A model generated the notes under the pieces. That model had not been told where the DNA came from. It ran no database searches and saw only the letters and a program-made list of their open reading frames with translations. The position numbers and the translations under genes were made by a program. Positions 1 to 9,195 of a stretch of 64,000 bases of DNA are shown here, piece after piece. Each line of letters begins with the position of its first letter. The stretch's first letter is position 1. This DNA is from Maribacter polysiphoniae (GTDB lineage Bacteria; Bacteroidota; Bacteroidia; Flavobacteriales; Flavobacteriaceae): assembly GCF_003148665.1 (NCBI RefSeq), contig NZ_QGGQ01000001.1:62001-126000 (forward strand). Direction: 5' to 3'.

Positions 1-1478
1 CCTTGGCATTGGCCTTTGCCGGTAATGACCTTGTTAATTTTATTGGGGTACCTATTGCGGCCTATCAATCCTATGAGGCTTGGGTCATCTCAGGAGTACC
101 AGCCAACGAATTCGCCATGGGCGTTTTAGGCACAAAAGTACCTACCCCTACCACTTTTCTTCTTGGTGCCGGTTTGATAATGGTCTTGACCTTATGGTTT
201 TCCAGCAAGGCTAAAAAAGTAGTGAAAACCTCCATCGACCTTTCTAGTCAGGCAGAGACAAAAGAACGTTTTAATCCGAATTTCTTGTCCAGAACCTTGG
301 TCAGAACTACGATATTGGCTGCAAAATATACGGCAACCGTTATTCCGAATTCCCTTCAAACCCGTATAGACCAACAATTTACGAAACCCGTTATCAAACT
401 CCCGAAAGGCAAGGAACATGAACTTCCTGCGTTCGACTTGGTGCGGGCAGCTGTCAACCTCATGGTAGCCAGTGTACTTATTTCGATCGCGACATCAATG
501 AAACTACCCTTATCAACCACCTACGTGACCTTCATGGTCGCCATGGGTTCTTCCTTGGCGGACAGGGCATGGGGTAGCGAAAGTGCCGTTTACAGGGTCG
601 CTGGAGTACTTAATGTCATTGGAGGATGGTTCTTTACCGCCCTGTGTGCTTTTATTGCTGCAGGGACTGTTGCCTATTTGATCCATTTGGGTGGTAGCGC
701 CATGATTGCGGTCTTATTATTATTGGCCATTTTACTATTGACACGGAACTACATAAAACACACCAAAAAATCAAGGGAAGTTAAAGCTGAGGATAGTCTG
801 AGTAAGGCTGAGAGCCAATCTATCCATGGGGTTATAGAAGAAAGTGCGGATAACATTTCAAAAGCACTTAGGCGGGTAAGTAAAATAAACCAAATTACCA
901 TTAATGGATTGATCAATCAAGATCTCGATGCGTTAAAAAAGGCAAAAAAGACCGTAGTAAAACTTGAAAATGAAATTGAGGAACTTCAGAATGATATTTT
1001 CTATTTCATCAAAGATCTGGACGACTCCTATTTAGGGGCCAGTAAATTCTATATCGATGTTATCGGAAGCATTCAGGACGTTGCACAATCATCTAGCCTG
1101 ATAGCAAAAGTCAGCCATAAACATGTTAACAACAACCATAAGGCCCTAAAGAAAAAACAAGCTGAGGAATTGTTGTACATCAACGAGAAATTGGTGCACT
1201 TATGTTCTGAAATAGGCAAAATATTCGATGCGCGTTCCTTTCATGATATAAAACCCAATATTCTCCAAGAAAAGCAGGATTTGTTGGCCTACGTTAAGGA
1301 ATCCATCCAAAAACAGGTGGAACGTACAAGATTTGAGGAATCGAGTCCTAAGAACACGACCCTCTACTTTAATATTTTATTGGAAACCAAAGACCTTATC
1401 AAAGCGAACATGGATATTCTAAATCTTTATTTTGAAGAACATAGAAATAGCACAATAGGTCAGGAACCGATAGATTGA
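1..1478 (+). CDS. PiT-family inorganic phosphate transporter, C-terminal part (5' end outside window)
   Basis: Low-affinity phosphate permease of the inner membrane. The reading frame is open through the left edge (first whole codon at base 3). The visible 491 residues align end to end with the last ~490 residues of the complete paralogue at 3658-5946, so about 270 N-terminal residues are missing from the window. The PiT signature 'AFAGNDLVNFIGVP' stands at the very start, followed by membrane segments including 'LPLSTTYVTFMVAMGSS'. From about visible residue 255 a helical, charged PhoU-like tail follows, an extension seen on long Bacteroidetes PiT proteins. It converges on the NptA-type carrier gene with 29 bases between the stops and no clear terminator hairpin. 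The transported ion is a family-based inference. Confidence 0.9.
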   Translation, partial: LALAFAGNDLVNFIGVPIAAYQSYEAWVISGVPANEFAMGVLGTKVPTPTTFLLGAGLIMVLTLWFSSKAKKVVKTSIDLSSQAETKERFNPNFLSRTLVRTTILAAKYTATVIPNSLQTRIDQQFTKPVIKLPKGKEHELPAFDLVRAAVNLMVASVLISIATSMKLPLSTTYVTFMVAMGSSLADRAWGSESAVYRVAGVLNVIGGWFFTALCAFIAAGTVAYLIHLGGSAMIAVLLLLAILLLTRNYIKHTKKSREVKAEDSLSKAESQSIHGVIEESADNISKALRRVSKINQITINGLINQDLDALKKAKKTVVKLENEIEELQNDIFYFIKDLDDSYLGASKFYIDVIGSIQDVAQSSSLIAKVSHKHVNNNHKALKKKQAEELLYINEKLVHLCSEIGKIFDARSFHDIKPNILQEKQDLLAYVKESIQKQVERTRFEESSPKNTTLYFNILLETKDLIKANMDILNLYFEEHRNSTIGQEPID

Positions 1479-1507
1479 AAATAAAAAAACCAAAAAACGA
1501 TACTTTC

Positions 1508-3274
1508 TTATTTTCGAACTTCCAACAAAGTGTCGGTTTCCCCATATAACAACTCCGCCACTTCGATCAATTTTTTGACAATATCGTTAACATGATCGTT
1601 GTCATTTACCAATGAAGAAGCCATATCAACGGTTATCAAATCGTTCCGAATCAGTTTGTTTATCGATTTTGTGCTTTGGTGCTTGCCTTTTCTAGCTTCC
1701 TCCTTAAGCACCAATAATTTTGAATACTGGGCTTCCCGGTCCACTTCTTTTCTGAACAAATAGATAACGCGTAAAACTTTTACGATCTTCTTCCTGAACT
1801 TATCATACTCTTTACTAATATATTTATTGTCGGAATTTAGATAGTAGGACACATTCCTACCCAGTTCACGAACATCCTCGATAATCTCTACCATCTTGCG
1901 ACTTGCGATCCTTATCTCGGATAACCGCGTATTCTGCACCTTGGTCATCTTTAAATCACTTTGTGCCGTAGTAGCATATCTTATGATTTCGCCATAGATG
2001 GTTTTTACCTTGCTCGAATACAATTCCCTTACATTGGTTTTAAAATCCTCCTTAGAGCCCTTAACAATCTCTTTTATCCCTATGTTTGATATAATCGCTT
2101 CCCGATGGATATTAAGTCCATGGGCTACGATTTCAAAAATTGCATTTTCGTACAAATACTTTGCCTCATTGATCAATGATACGATTACGCCAGAGGGAAA
2201 TTGTAGTACGGTCTCGTTCAAGAACTTGGGCTCATCGATATCCTGACCCACTTTTTCCTTAAAGAATACCAGTAAAAAGTGTTCCAGTTTTTTAATGAAA
2301 GGAATCATGATAAGCACCCCTAAAATATTGAAAATAGTATGGAAGAGAGCTAGTTTCAAAGTATAATCAGTAGTGGCTATCCCTACCACCTCGGACAATA
2401 TATTAACCAGATCCGCCAACGGGTAAATAAAGACCAGTGCCACCAAACCCGTCACTAGATTGAAAATTAAATGTGCCCCTGCCAAACGTCTTCCAGCCAC
2501 ATTGGACCCCAAGGACCCCAATACCGCGGTAATGGTTGTACCCACATTCGCCCCAATGGCCAATGCCAAGGCATTTTCATATTCGATCTGGCCTGCAGAC
2601 AAGGCGGCCAAAATCAGGGCCAAGGTGGCACTACTCGATTGTAGTATGGTGGTTACCAATATTCCCAGACCTGTATACACCACCACTCCCCAAAACCCGG
2701 GAATGGCATATTGGGTCAAATCGATATAGGCTTTGAAAACATCAAAACCCTCTTTCATGTAGTGAATACCAAGAAAGAAAAAACCTAAGCCCGCCAAGAC
2801 ATTGCCCAAACCCTTAAATTCAGCCTTCTTTTGAAAAGAAAAAACAACCCCGAATACGAGCATGGGCATCGCCAAAGCGGAGATCTGCAATTTCAATCCA
2901 AATACAGCGACCAACCAAGCCGTGGCCGTAGTACCGATATTCGCCCCGAAAATCAACCCAAGACCACCGTTTAATGTAATCAATCCTGCACTAATGAACG
3001 AAATGGTAATTACCGAAACCAAGGAACTCGATTGGATTAAAGCCGTAACCACGGCCCCAACACCAATACTCTTATATAGTTTATGGGTAGCCCGTTTTAA
3101 AAGGTTTTGCAGGGGGCCTTTGGTAAAGACCCTAAAACCTTCTTCCAACATGATCATCCCAAATAACAGGATGGCCACACCCGCCCCTATGGTCTTTAGA
3201 TTGGAATTAATCAACAAAAGCACTGCCAATATTCCCAGCAAAATATAAAACAACAATTTTTTAAACAGCCCCAT
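1508..3274 (-). CDS. Na+/Pi cotransporter family protein (NptA/PF02690 type) with PhoU-like tail
   Basis: Sodium-coupled phosphate carrier of the inner membrane. Two inverted-topology halves each carry the family's QSSS motif ('ALIQSSSLVSVITI' and 'TILQSSSATLALIL') and a GAN(I/V)GTT motif. The C-terminal ~200 residues are soluble and helical, resembling PhoU domains. I start at 3274 because the protein then opens with 'MGLFKKLLFYILLG', a usual beginning for the family. The frame stays open to an upstream ATG at 3397, which would add 41 residues with an extra hydrophobic stretch. It is divergent from the complete PiT gene and convergent with the partial one, so three phosphate carriers lie side by side. 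Family assignment is firm; substrate is inferred. Confidence 0.9.
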   Translation of the reverse strand: MGLFKKLLFYILLGILAVLLLINSNLKTIGAGVAILLFGMIMLEEGFRVFTKGPLQNLLKRATHKLYKSIGVGAVVTALIQSSSLVSVITISFISAGLITLNGGLGLIFGANIGTTATAWLVAVFGLKLQISALAMPMLVFGVVFSFQKKAEFKGLGNVLAGLGFFFLGIHYMKEGFDVFKAYIDLTQYAIPGFWGVVVYTGLGILVTTILQSSSATLALILAALSAGQIEYENALALAIGANVGTTITAVLGSLGSNVAGRRLAGAHLIFNLVTGLVALVFIYPLADLVNILSEVVGIATTDYTLKLALFHTIFNILGVLIMIPFIKKLEHFLLVFFKEKVGQDIDEPKFLNETVLQFPSGVIVSLINEAKYLYENAIFEIVAHGLNIHREAIISNIGIKEIVKGSKEDFKTNVRELYSSKVKTIYGEIIRYATTAQSDLKMTKVQNTRLSEIRIASRKMVEIIEDVRELGRNVSYYLNSDNKYISKEYDKFRKKIVKVLRVIYLFRKEVDREAQYSKLLVLKEEARKGKHQSTKSINKLIRNDLITVDMASSLVNDNDHVNDIVKKLIEVAELLYGETDTLLEVRK

Positions 3275-3606
3275 GCCAATGTATTTTAACAACTTTGAAA
3301 AATTAGGGAATATAATCAATGGTTGAAAAATCACAAATACAGCGACCTTTAATTTCCATGAATCCCTTGAAACCACCATAAAACCCATGTATCCCAAGAG
3401 ACGATATTACCCTTAAGTAAATATAATGTTAATTTTATGTTATTCGAAAAGCCCGGATTCTTTACACAAATGGGGCTAAAAACCAGTTTCTATTGATCAT
3501 CTTTTTCATTATCCCCGAAAATATAGATCAAGAATCAAAAAAAACAGGAAATCAATAAAAAGAATAAAATACAGTATGAACTGAAATTCATAACGTTAAG
3601 ATCACA

Positions 3607-3634
3607 TTTGCCTATAATATTTGCAGTACGTTTG
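3607..3634 (+). promoter_or_regulatory. candidate Bacteroidetes-type promoter of the PiT gene
   Basis: TTTG at 3607-3610, 16 bases, then TACGTTTG at 3627-3634, matching the known Bacteroidetes pattern TTTG-N(~17-20)-TAnnTTTG with slightly short spacing. It ends 23 bases before the ATG of the PiT gene, a plausible short leader. Seen as a pattern only. Confidence 0.45.
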
Positions 3635-3657
3635 CATGTTTCCTTGAATAGTTATGT

Positions 3658-5946
3658 ATGGATAATATTTACCTTCTGATGATTATTGCACTGGCTTTCC
3701 TAGCCGTTGCTGATTTGGTTGTAGGCGTTAGTAATGATGCCGTGAACTTTTTGAATTCCGCCATTGGCTCAAAGGCCATCTCCTTTAAAACCATTATGAT
3801 CGTTGCCAGTGTTGGTATCGCTCTTGGTGCCATATTCTCCAGTGGGATGATGGAGGTAGCCAGAAAAGGTATTTTCAACCCAAGTGAATTCATGTTCAAT
3901 GAAATCATGTTCATTTTCATGGCCGTGATGATTACCGATATTCTTTTGTTGGATTTCTTCAACACCTTGGGCATGCCCACCTCGACGACGGTTTCAATTG
4001 TTTTTGAACTCTTAGGGGCAGCTGTCGCCATGTCTATGATCAAAATATGGGATAGCGGCGGTGACTATACCAATGTGCTGGATTATATAAACACTTCAAA
4101 AGCCCTGGAAATAATACTGGGTATTTTGCTTTCAGTCGTTGTTGCATTTACCGTGGGTGCCATGGTGCAATGGATCTCCCGTTTGCTATTGTCTTACAAT
4201 TTTGAGAAAAAGGCCAAATGGGTCGGCGCCTTATTCGGAGGCATTGCCCTTTCCGCCATCACCTACTTCATTTTAATGAAAGGCATCAAAGGCACCACTT
4301 ATGCCAGTCAGTCCTTTGATTTGATCGGTGGTATGACCATAAGTGATTTCTTGGAACAAAAGGTTTGGTTTCTGATCCTCGTGAATTTCACGATCTGGTC
4401 TATCCTATCCTTCTTTTTAATGACCCTTGCTAAAGTCAATATTTACAAACTGATCATTGGCGTTGGCACTTTTGCCCTGGCCTTGGCCTTTGCCGGCAAT
4501 GACTTGGTGAATTTCATCGGGGTACCTATTGCTGCCTTCCAATCCTATGAAGCATGGTCAGCCTCCGGGGTTGCCGCTACCGAATTCAGTATGGCCATAC
4601 TTGCCAACAAGGTTCCTACCCCAACTTTACTGCTGTTCATTTCCGGTATGATCATGGTAGCCACATTGTGGTTTTCGAAAAAAGCACGTCACGTAGCCGA
4701 TACTGAAATAAACCTTTCCAGGGAAGGTGCCTCAAACGAACGTTTTGAGCCCAATGTACTTTCACGTGGCATTGTGAGGCTTTCCATACTTATGTCACAA
4801 CTAACATTGATCTTTCCTAAATCAGTAAGAAAAAAGGTAGATGCACGTTTTAAAAAACCAGTAATACACCTTTCCAAAGATAAAAGCTATGAGCTACCTG
4901 CCTTTGATATGGTGCGGGCTGCCGTGAACTTAATGGTTGCTGGCATCCTAATTTCGATAGCCACCTCCTACAAACTTCCTTTATCCACAACCTATGTCAC
5001 TTTTATGGTGGCCATGGGAACATCATTGGCCGATAGGGCGTGGGGACCAGAGAGTGCCGTATATAGGGTTGCAGGTGTCTTGAATGTCATCGGGGGATGG
5101 TTTGGAACCGCAATTATTGCCTTTGTTGCCTCAGGTGCCATATTGACCATTATCAGTTTTGGAAAAGGCGCTGCGCTTGCCGTACTATTGTTCGCGGCTA
5201 TTTTGTTGCTCATAAGAAGTTATATTTCCTATAACAAAAAATCAAAGGAAATAAAGGCGGAAGATAGCCTACGTAAAGCTGAGAGCAGTTCTATACAAGG
5301 CGTTATCGAAGAGAGTGTACACAATATCGCCAATGTGATCAAGCGTACCAACAAGATCTATACGAACTCTATCAACGGACTTGCCCGACAAGATCTTGAT
5401 CAACTAAAGAAAGGGAAAAAACAGGTCTATAAACTGTCTAAGGAGATTGATGAACTTAGGGATAACATATTTTACTTTATCAAAAACCTTGACGAAACCA
5501 GCATAGGTGCCAGTAATTTCTACATTACAATTCTAGGAAATCTGACTGACATCGCCCAATCCCTTGATTATATTGCCAAAATATGCCATAAGCATGTCAA
5601 TAATAATCACAGTAAATTAAAATACAACCAAATAAAAGAGTTAAAACAAATTGACCAGGAATTGGAAACATTGTTCAATAACACGAAGGAAGCCTTTGAT
5701 AACCGATCTTTTGAGAGGATGGGCATTCTCCTTCAGAACAAGCAAAATCTCTTTGACATGGTCACCGAAAAAATACAAAAACAAGTAGCACGGACTAGGA
5801 CCGAGGAATCGAGCCCTAAGAATACCACCCTATATTTTTCATTGTTATTGGAGACCAAGGATCTCTTGAAAAGCACAATAAGCCTCATGGAATCATACTA
5901 CAATGAACACGACAGTAGTGTTAAACCTGCCAGACTTGATGAATAA
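3658..5946 (+). CDS. PiT-family inorganic phosphate transporter with PhoU-like C-terminal domain
   Basis: Full-length 762-residue phosphate permease. The N-terminal half has the PiT repeat with 'GVSNDAVNFLNSAIG' (about residues 23-37), and the second half repeats it as 'AFAGNDLVNFIGVP' (about 275). Both Asn-Asp pairs typical of PiT/Pho-4 carriers are present. After the last membrane segment (about 500-520) comes a ~230-residue helical tail starting near 'KAEDSLRKAESSSIQG', PhoU-like. Ordinary PiT proteins are 400-550 residues, so the tail is an add-on that may sense or gate transport (inference). It closely resembles the partial copy at the left edge, an evident gene duplication. The start is the ATG at 3658; a second ATG four bases earlier is out of frame. 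The gene is divergent from the NptA-type carrier. Confidence 0.93.
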   Translation: MDNIYLLMIIALAFLAVADLVVGVSNDAVNFLNSAIGSKAISFKTIMIVASVGIALGAIFSSGMMEVARKGIFNPSEFMFNEIMFIFMAVMITDILLLDFFNTLGMPTSTTVSIVFELLGAAVAMSMIKIWDSGGDYTNVLDYINTSKALEIILGILLSVVVAFTVGAMVQWISRLLLSYNFEKKAKWVGALFGGIALSAITYFILMKGIKGTTYASQSFDLIGGMTISDFLEQKVWFLILVNFTIWSILSFFLMTLAKVNIYKLIIGVGTFALALAFAGNDLVNFIGVPIAAFQSYEAWSASGVAATEFSMAILANKVPTPTLLLFISGMIMVATLWFSKKARHVADTEINLSREGASNERFEPNVLSRGIVRLSILMSQLTLIFPKSVRKKVDARFKKPVIHLSKDKSYELPAFDMVRAAVNLMVAGILISIATSYKLPLSTTYVTFMVAMGTSLADRAWGPESAVYRVAGVLNVIGGWFGTAIIAFVASGAILTIISFGKGAALAVLLFAAILLLIRSYISYNKKSKEIKAEDSLRKAESSSIQGVIEESVHNIANVIKRTNKIYTNSINGLARQDLDQLKKGKKQVYKLSKEIDELRDNIFYFIKNLDETSIGASNFYITILGNLTDIAQSLDYIAKICHKHVNNNHSKLKYNQIKELKQIDQELETLFNNTKEAFDNRSFERMGILLQNKQNLFDMVTEKIQKQVARTRTEESSPKNTTLYFSLLLETKDLLKSTISLMESYYNEHDSSVKPARLDE

Positions 5947-6142
5947 GTTCTTTCGGAGACCACCAAAATGTCTATATTGGGCAAAATTGCCATAAGGCCA
6001 AGGTCGACGTTGACATAATCAATCATATACCAACCGGATTATTCGTCGCGATTGCCAACAGGATTTACATTTGCCATGCATGCGTTCTGCACATCAAATT
6101 TTTATCCTGGCCAATTTTGGATTTTTATAAAAAAACGAATAA

Positions 6143-6868
6143 ATGAAAAGGTTTCTCCTAACAATGATCGTAATGGTTGGTTTACAAACTGTCACGGGCC
6201 AAGATTTAACTTCAACCCAATTACTGGATAAAGCCATCGCCTATCACGATCCAAATCAACTCTGGAACCTGTTTGCTGGCAAATTGTTCATTACACTACA
6301 ATATGCCGATGGTAAAGAACGCCAAAGTGAAATCGAAATAAACCTTCCCAAGGAATATTTTAAAATAACCACCTTTCGGGAAGACGATATAGTGCTAGAG
6401 CTTATGGTGGAGAAAAACGATTGCACCTTAAAATTAAACGGCGAGACCACCATCTCCGATGAAGATAGAAAGACCTATCGGTTAAGCTGCGAACAAACAC
6501 TGAAGACGAAGGACTATTACACCTATCTCTATGGCCTTCCCATGAAATTAAAAGACCCGGGAACAATCATAGACCCCAACGTTGAGACAAAAACCTTCAA
6601 GGGCAAGGAATACTTGGTCTTAAAAGTGAATTACGAGGAAGGTATAGGCAAAGACACTTGGTATTTTTACTTTGACCCCACTACTTATGCCATGGAAGTG
6701 TATCAATTTTATCACGATGAATCAAAAAATGATGGGGAGTATATTCTTCTAAGTGATGTTGAGAATGTGGCCAGTATGAAAATACCCAAGACAAGGGCTT
6801 GGTATACCAATAGTGATGACAGACTTTTGGGTATCGATATTCTAACAAAGGCAGAACCCTTAAAATAA
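6143..6868 (+). CDS. DUF6503-like secreted protein
   Basis: A 241-residue exported protein of unknown function. Residues 1-19 form a signal peptide ending near 'VTGQ', the common flavobacterial signal peptidase I site. The body contains 'LLDKAIAYHDPNQLW' near the N-terminus, and alternating beta-strands with 'TWYFYFDPTTYAMEVYQF' towards the end. This layout recalls lipoprotein-carrier (LolA/LppX-like) half-barrels, and I associate it with the flavobacterial DUF6503 family. The family call is by recollection of the pattern, not by a search. It stands alone downstream of the PiT gene with a 196-base gap and is not obviously tied to phosphate. No ligand or partner can be read from the sequence. 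Confidence 0.7.
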   Translation: MKRFLLTMIVMVGLQTVTGQDLTSTQLLDKAIAYHDPNQLWNLFAGKLFITLQYADGKERQSEIEINLPKEYFKITTFREDDIVLELMVEKNDCTLKLNGETTISDEDRKTYRLSCEQTLKTKDYYTYLYGLPMKLKDPGTIIDPNVETKTFKGKEYLVLKVNYEEGIGKDTWYFYFDPTTYAMEVYQFYHDESKNDGEYILLSDVENVASMKIPKTRAWYTNSDDRLLGIDILTKAEPLK

Positions 6869-7020
6869 TCAACGACCATACTGTCGGGATAACCGCCAAG
6901 TATTATAAAATCAAACCCAAAACAGCGGTAAACGAATTAAAATATAAGGAAACGAGGCACTACGGAATTACCTCAAAGGGATTCTCCCATTGACTAACCC
7001 TATTGGCAAAAGAGGACTTT

Positions 7021-7605
7021 CTATCGATAAAAATTCATCTCATCCATATAGCGCCAAACCTCATAGGGCAACAAAGGTTTGATGTTCTTGCCCTTCTTAT
7101 GGTTTTTGCGAATGAAGGTCGATGAAATCTCCATAATGGGTGCATCTACATGATGTATCCTTGGATGTCCCTTAAACTGATGGTCTACCTTCCCTTCCGA
7201 AACCCTGGGGTATACATAAATGGAATAGTTTTCGAGAATGACCCCATAATTTTTCCACTTGTGGAAACCCTTTAGATTGTCCTCTCCCATAATCAAGGAA
7301 AAGTCATGATCATTCCCATACTGCTCCCCTAAATGGACCAACGTATTAATGGTATAGTTCGGTTGCGGCAAATCAAACTCTATCTTACTTGGCTTCAGTT
7401 TGGGATACTCTTTCGTAGCTTCAAATACCATTTGGTATCTATGATGGTTGTCCAACAGGGTTTTCTTGGTCTTAAACGGACTCATTGGCGTGATAACAAA
7501 CCATATTTCATCTAAATCGGAGAATTCCACCATATGATTGGCTATTACCAAATGGCCAATATGTATGGGGTTGAATGTACCGAAATATAACCCGACCTTT
7601 TTCAT
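7021..7605 (-). CDS. nadD: nicotinate-nucleotide adenylyltransferase NadD
   Basis: Transfers AMP from ATP to nicotinate mononucleotide in NAD biosynthesis; cytoplasmic. The nucleotidyltransferase fold is clear from 'GTFNPIHIGHLVIAN' near the start (GxFxPxHxGH) and 'ISSTFIRK' near the C-terminus (ISSTxIR). About 194 residues, the usual size. I use the ATG at 7605; a GTG two codons earlier would overlap the gmk stop as GTGA. It is the last gene of a yicC-gmk-nadD set with essentially no gaps, so co-transcription is likely. The same order is common in Bacteroidetes. Confidence 0.95.
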   Translation of the reverse strand: MKKVGLYFGTFNPIHIGHLVIANHMVEFSDLDEIWFVITPMSPFKTKKTLLDNHHRYQMVFEATKEYPKLKPSKIEFDLPQPNYTINTLVHLGEQYGNDHDFSLIMGEDNLKGFHKWKNYGVILENYSIYVYPRVSEGKVDHQFKGHPRIHHVDAPIMEISSTFIRKNHKKGKNIKPLLPYEVWRYMDEMNFYR

Positions 7606-7607
7606 TT

Positions 7608-8201
7608 TCACCCTTCGGTTTTGGAAGTTTTTGCCCCCACATATTCAGCGACTAGATTCTTTGCCTCTATCAGGGCCGTATCCAAATCGTAATTCTTGAT
7701 TACCTTATCGAATTGGGGTGCTGTAGCCAACTCTACCGAAGCTTTTGCAATACGCATATTGATTTTATCATCACTTTCCGTACTTCGTTTTTTCAAACGA
7801 ATCTTAAGTTCGTCAACACTGGGTGGTTTAACAAACACAGCAAGTGTCACATCGGGATATTTCTTTTTGATCCGTAGTCCGCCGACCACATCAATATCAA
7901 AGATCACATTCTTGCCTTCAGCCCAAAGTCGTTCGACTTCAGTCTTTAGGGTGCCATAGAAGTTATCCCTATACACTTCCTCCCATTCAAGGAAATCATC
8001 ATTTTTTATGTGTTTCTTAAACTCTGAAACAGTCATAAAATAATAATGTTCCCCGTTTTTCTCCTTGCCCCTGCGTGGCCTAGATGTGGCCGATACCGAA
8101 AAAGCCAGGTTCAACTCGGGCTGTTCCAATAAGTAACGTACAATCGTGGTCTTACCACTACCCGATGGGGCAGAAAATATGATCAGTTTACCTCCTTCCA
8201 T
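7608..8201 (-). CDS. gmk: guanylate kinase
   Basis: Phosphorylates GMP to GDP with ATP. The P-loop 'FSAPSGSGKTTIV' lies near the N-terminus, followed by 'SVSATSRPRRGKEKNGEHYYF', split here by the GMP-binding Arg and Tyr residues, and 'VIFDIDVVGG' (Walker-B-like). About 197 residues, normal for the family. The ATG at 8201 overlaps the yicC stop codon (ATGA), pointing to translational coupling. A GTG one codon upstream is also possible. It is the middle gene of the yicC-gmk-nadD operon. Confidence 0.96.
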   Translation of the reverse strand: MEGGKLIIFSAPSGSGKTTIVRYLLEQPELNLAFSVSATSRPRRGKEKNGEHYYFMTVSEFKKHIKNDDFLEWEEVYRDNFYGTLKTEVERLWAEGKNVIFDIDVVGGLRIKKKYPDVTLAVFVKPPSVDELKIRLKKRSTESDDKINMRIAKASVELATAPQFDKVIKNYDLDTALIEAKNLVAEYVGAKTSKTEG

Positions 8202-9058
8202 CACAAAACATTAAGCATTTGTTCTTTTATTTTTTCTAGCTCATCCTTCATTTGTACAACGAGTTGTTGCATAGGAGCAAAATTGGCCTTTGAACCAATA
8301 GTATTGACTTCCCTGCCAATTTCCTGGCTAATGAACCCTAATTTTTTACCATTACTGTCTGAGGACTTCAAGGTTTTGGAGAAATAATCAAGATGATTGG
8401 CCAAACGCACCTTCTCCTCGGTGATATCATACTTTTCCAAATAATAGATCAGCTCTTGTTCAAACCGGTTTTCATCCACTTCGGCTTTTAGGTCCGAAAC
8501 TGCTTTTTCCAATCGTTCACGAATAGTTGCCTGTCTTTGGGGGTCCATTTCTATAACTTGAGCCAACAAAGCCTCAAGGTTCTTTATGCGCTGAATAAAA
8601 TCGCTTTCCAACACTGAACCTTCTTCTGATCGAAATTTATTTATCTCGGATAAGGCTTCCTTCAGTGCCAACTGTATGGTCTTGTATTCCTCTTCATCGA
8701 TATCTTCCCTTTCGGTCTTCATGGCATCGGGTAAACGCAAGGCCATTTCCAACAACCTCAGATCCTCACCATCCGCTATCGATTTCAATTGTTTCATGTA
8801 TTGCCTCACTACCCCTTCATTCACTTGGGCCGAAGTTTCATCCCCTGTATACTCTACATACAATCCGAAATCTACCTTACCCCTCACCAATGAACTGGCG
8901 ATGACTTTCCGCAATTCCAATTCCTTGGCCCTATAGGCAGAGGGCATCCTCGCATTTAAGTCAAGACTTTTACTGTTCAGTGATTTTAATTCTACCGTTA
9001 CTTTTTTAGTGGGGAGTTGTATGGTGTGCTTCCCAAATCCCGTCATGGATTGAATCAT
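8201..9058 (-). CDS. YicC family protein (endoribonuclease-type)
   Basis: The start 'MIQSMTGFGKHTI' is the hallmark of YicC/YloC proteins; YicC of E. coli is reported as an endoribonuclease. The C-terminus 'GFISQEIGREVNTIGSKAN' carries the conserved DUF1732 signature with its Glu and Asn residues. 285 residues, normal length. The frame reaches 11 codons further upstream, but homologues begin at this Met, and a candidate promoter lies just upstream. It leads the operon with gmk and nadD, a conserved pairing (yicC next to gmk) in many bacteria. Confidence 0.93.
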   Translation of the reverse strand: MIQSMTGFGKHTIQLPTKKVTVELKSLNSKSLDLNARMPSAYRAKELELRKVIASSLVRGKVDFGLYVEYTGDETSAQVNEGVVRQYMKQLKSIADGEDLRLLEMALRLPDAMKTEREDIDEEEYKTIQLALKEALSEINKFRSEEGSVLESDFIQRIKNLEALLAQVIEMDPQRQATIRERLEKAVSDLKAEVDENRFEQELIYYLEKYDITEEKVRLANHLDYFSKTLKSSDSNGKKLGFISQEIGREVNTIGSKANFAPMQQLVVQMKDELEKIKEQMLNVL

Positions 9059-9078
9059 GGAGTATTTTTTATTTCCCG

Positions 9079-9106
9079 CAAAGATAAGCAATTGTAGTTT
9101 GCCAAA
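9079..9106 (-). promoter_or_regulatory. candidate promoter of yicC-gmk-nadD
   Basis: Read on the minus strand: TTTG (9106-9103), 16 bases, then TATCTTTG (9086-9079), the Bacteroidetes TAnnTTTG box, 20 bases before the yicC ATG. Box spacing equals that of the candidate PiT promoter. The same TATCTTTG string also precedes the DUF3109 gene (24717-24724), the TerB-DnaJ gene (29135-29142) and the bacilliredoxin gene (29210-29217, plus strand), but without a clear upstream TTTG at the right distance. Confidence 0.45.
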
Positions 9107-9195
9107 TACCCCATAACTCCCTGTTCAGTCCAATTTAAACAGCCCTACTCTTTATCAAAATTTACAATTGTAAGCCACTGGCATTATTCGGATTT

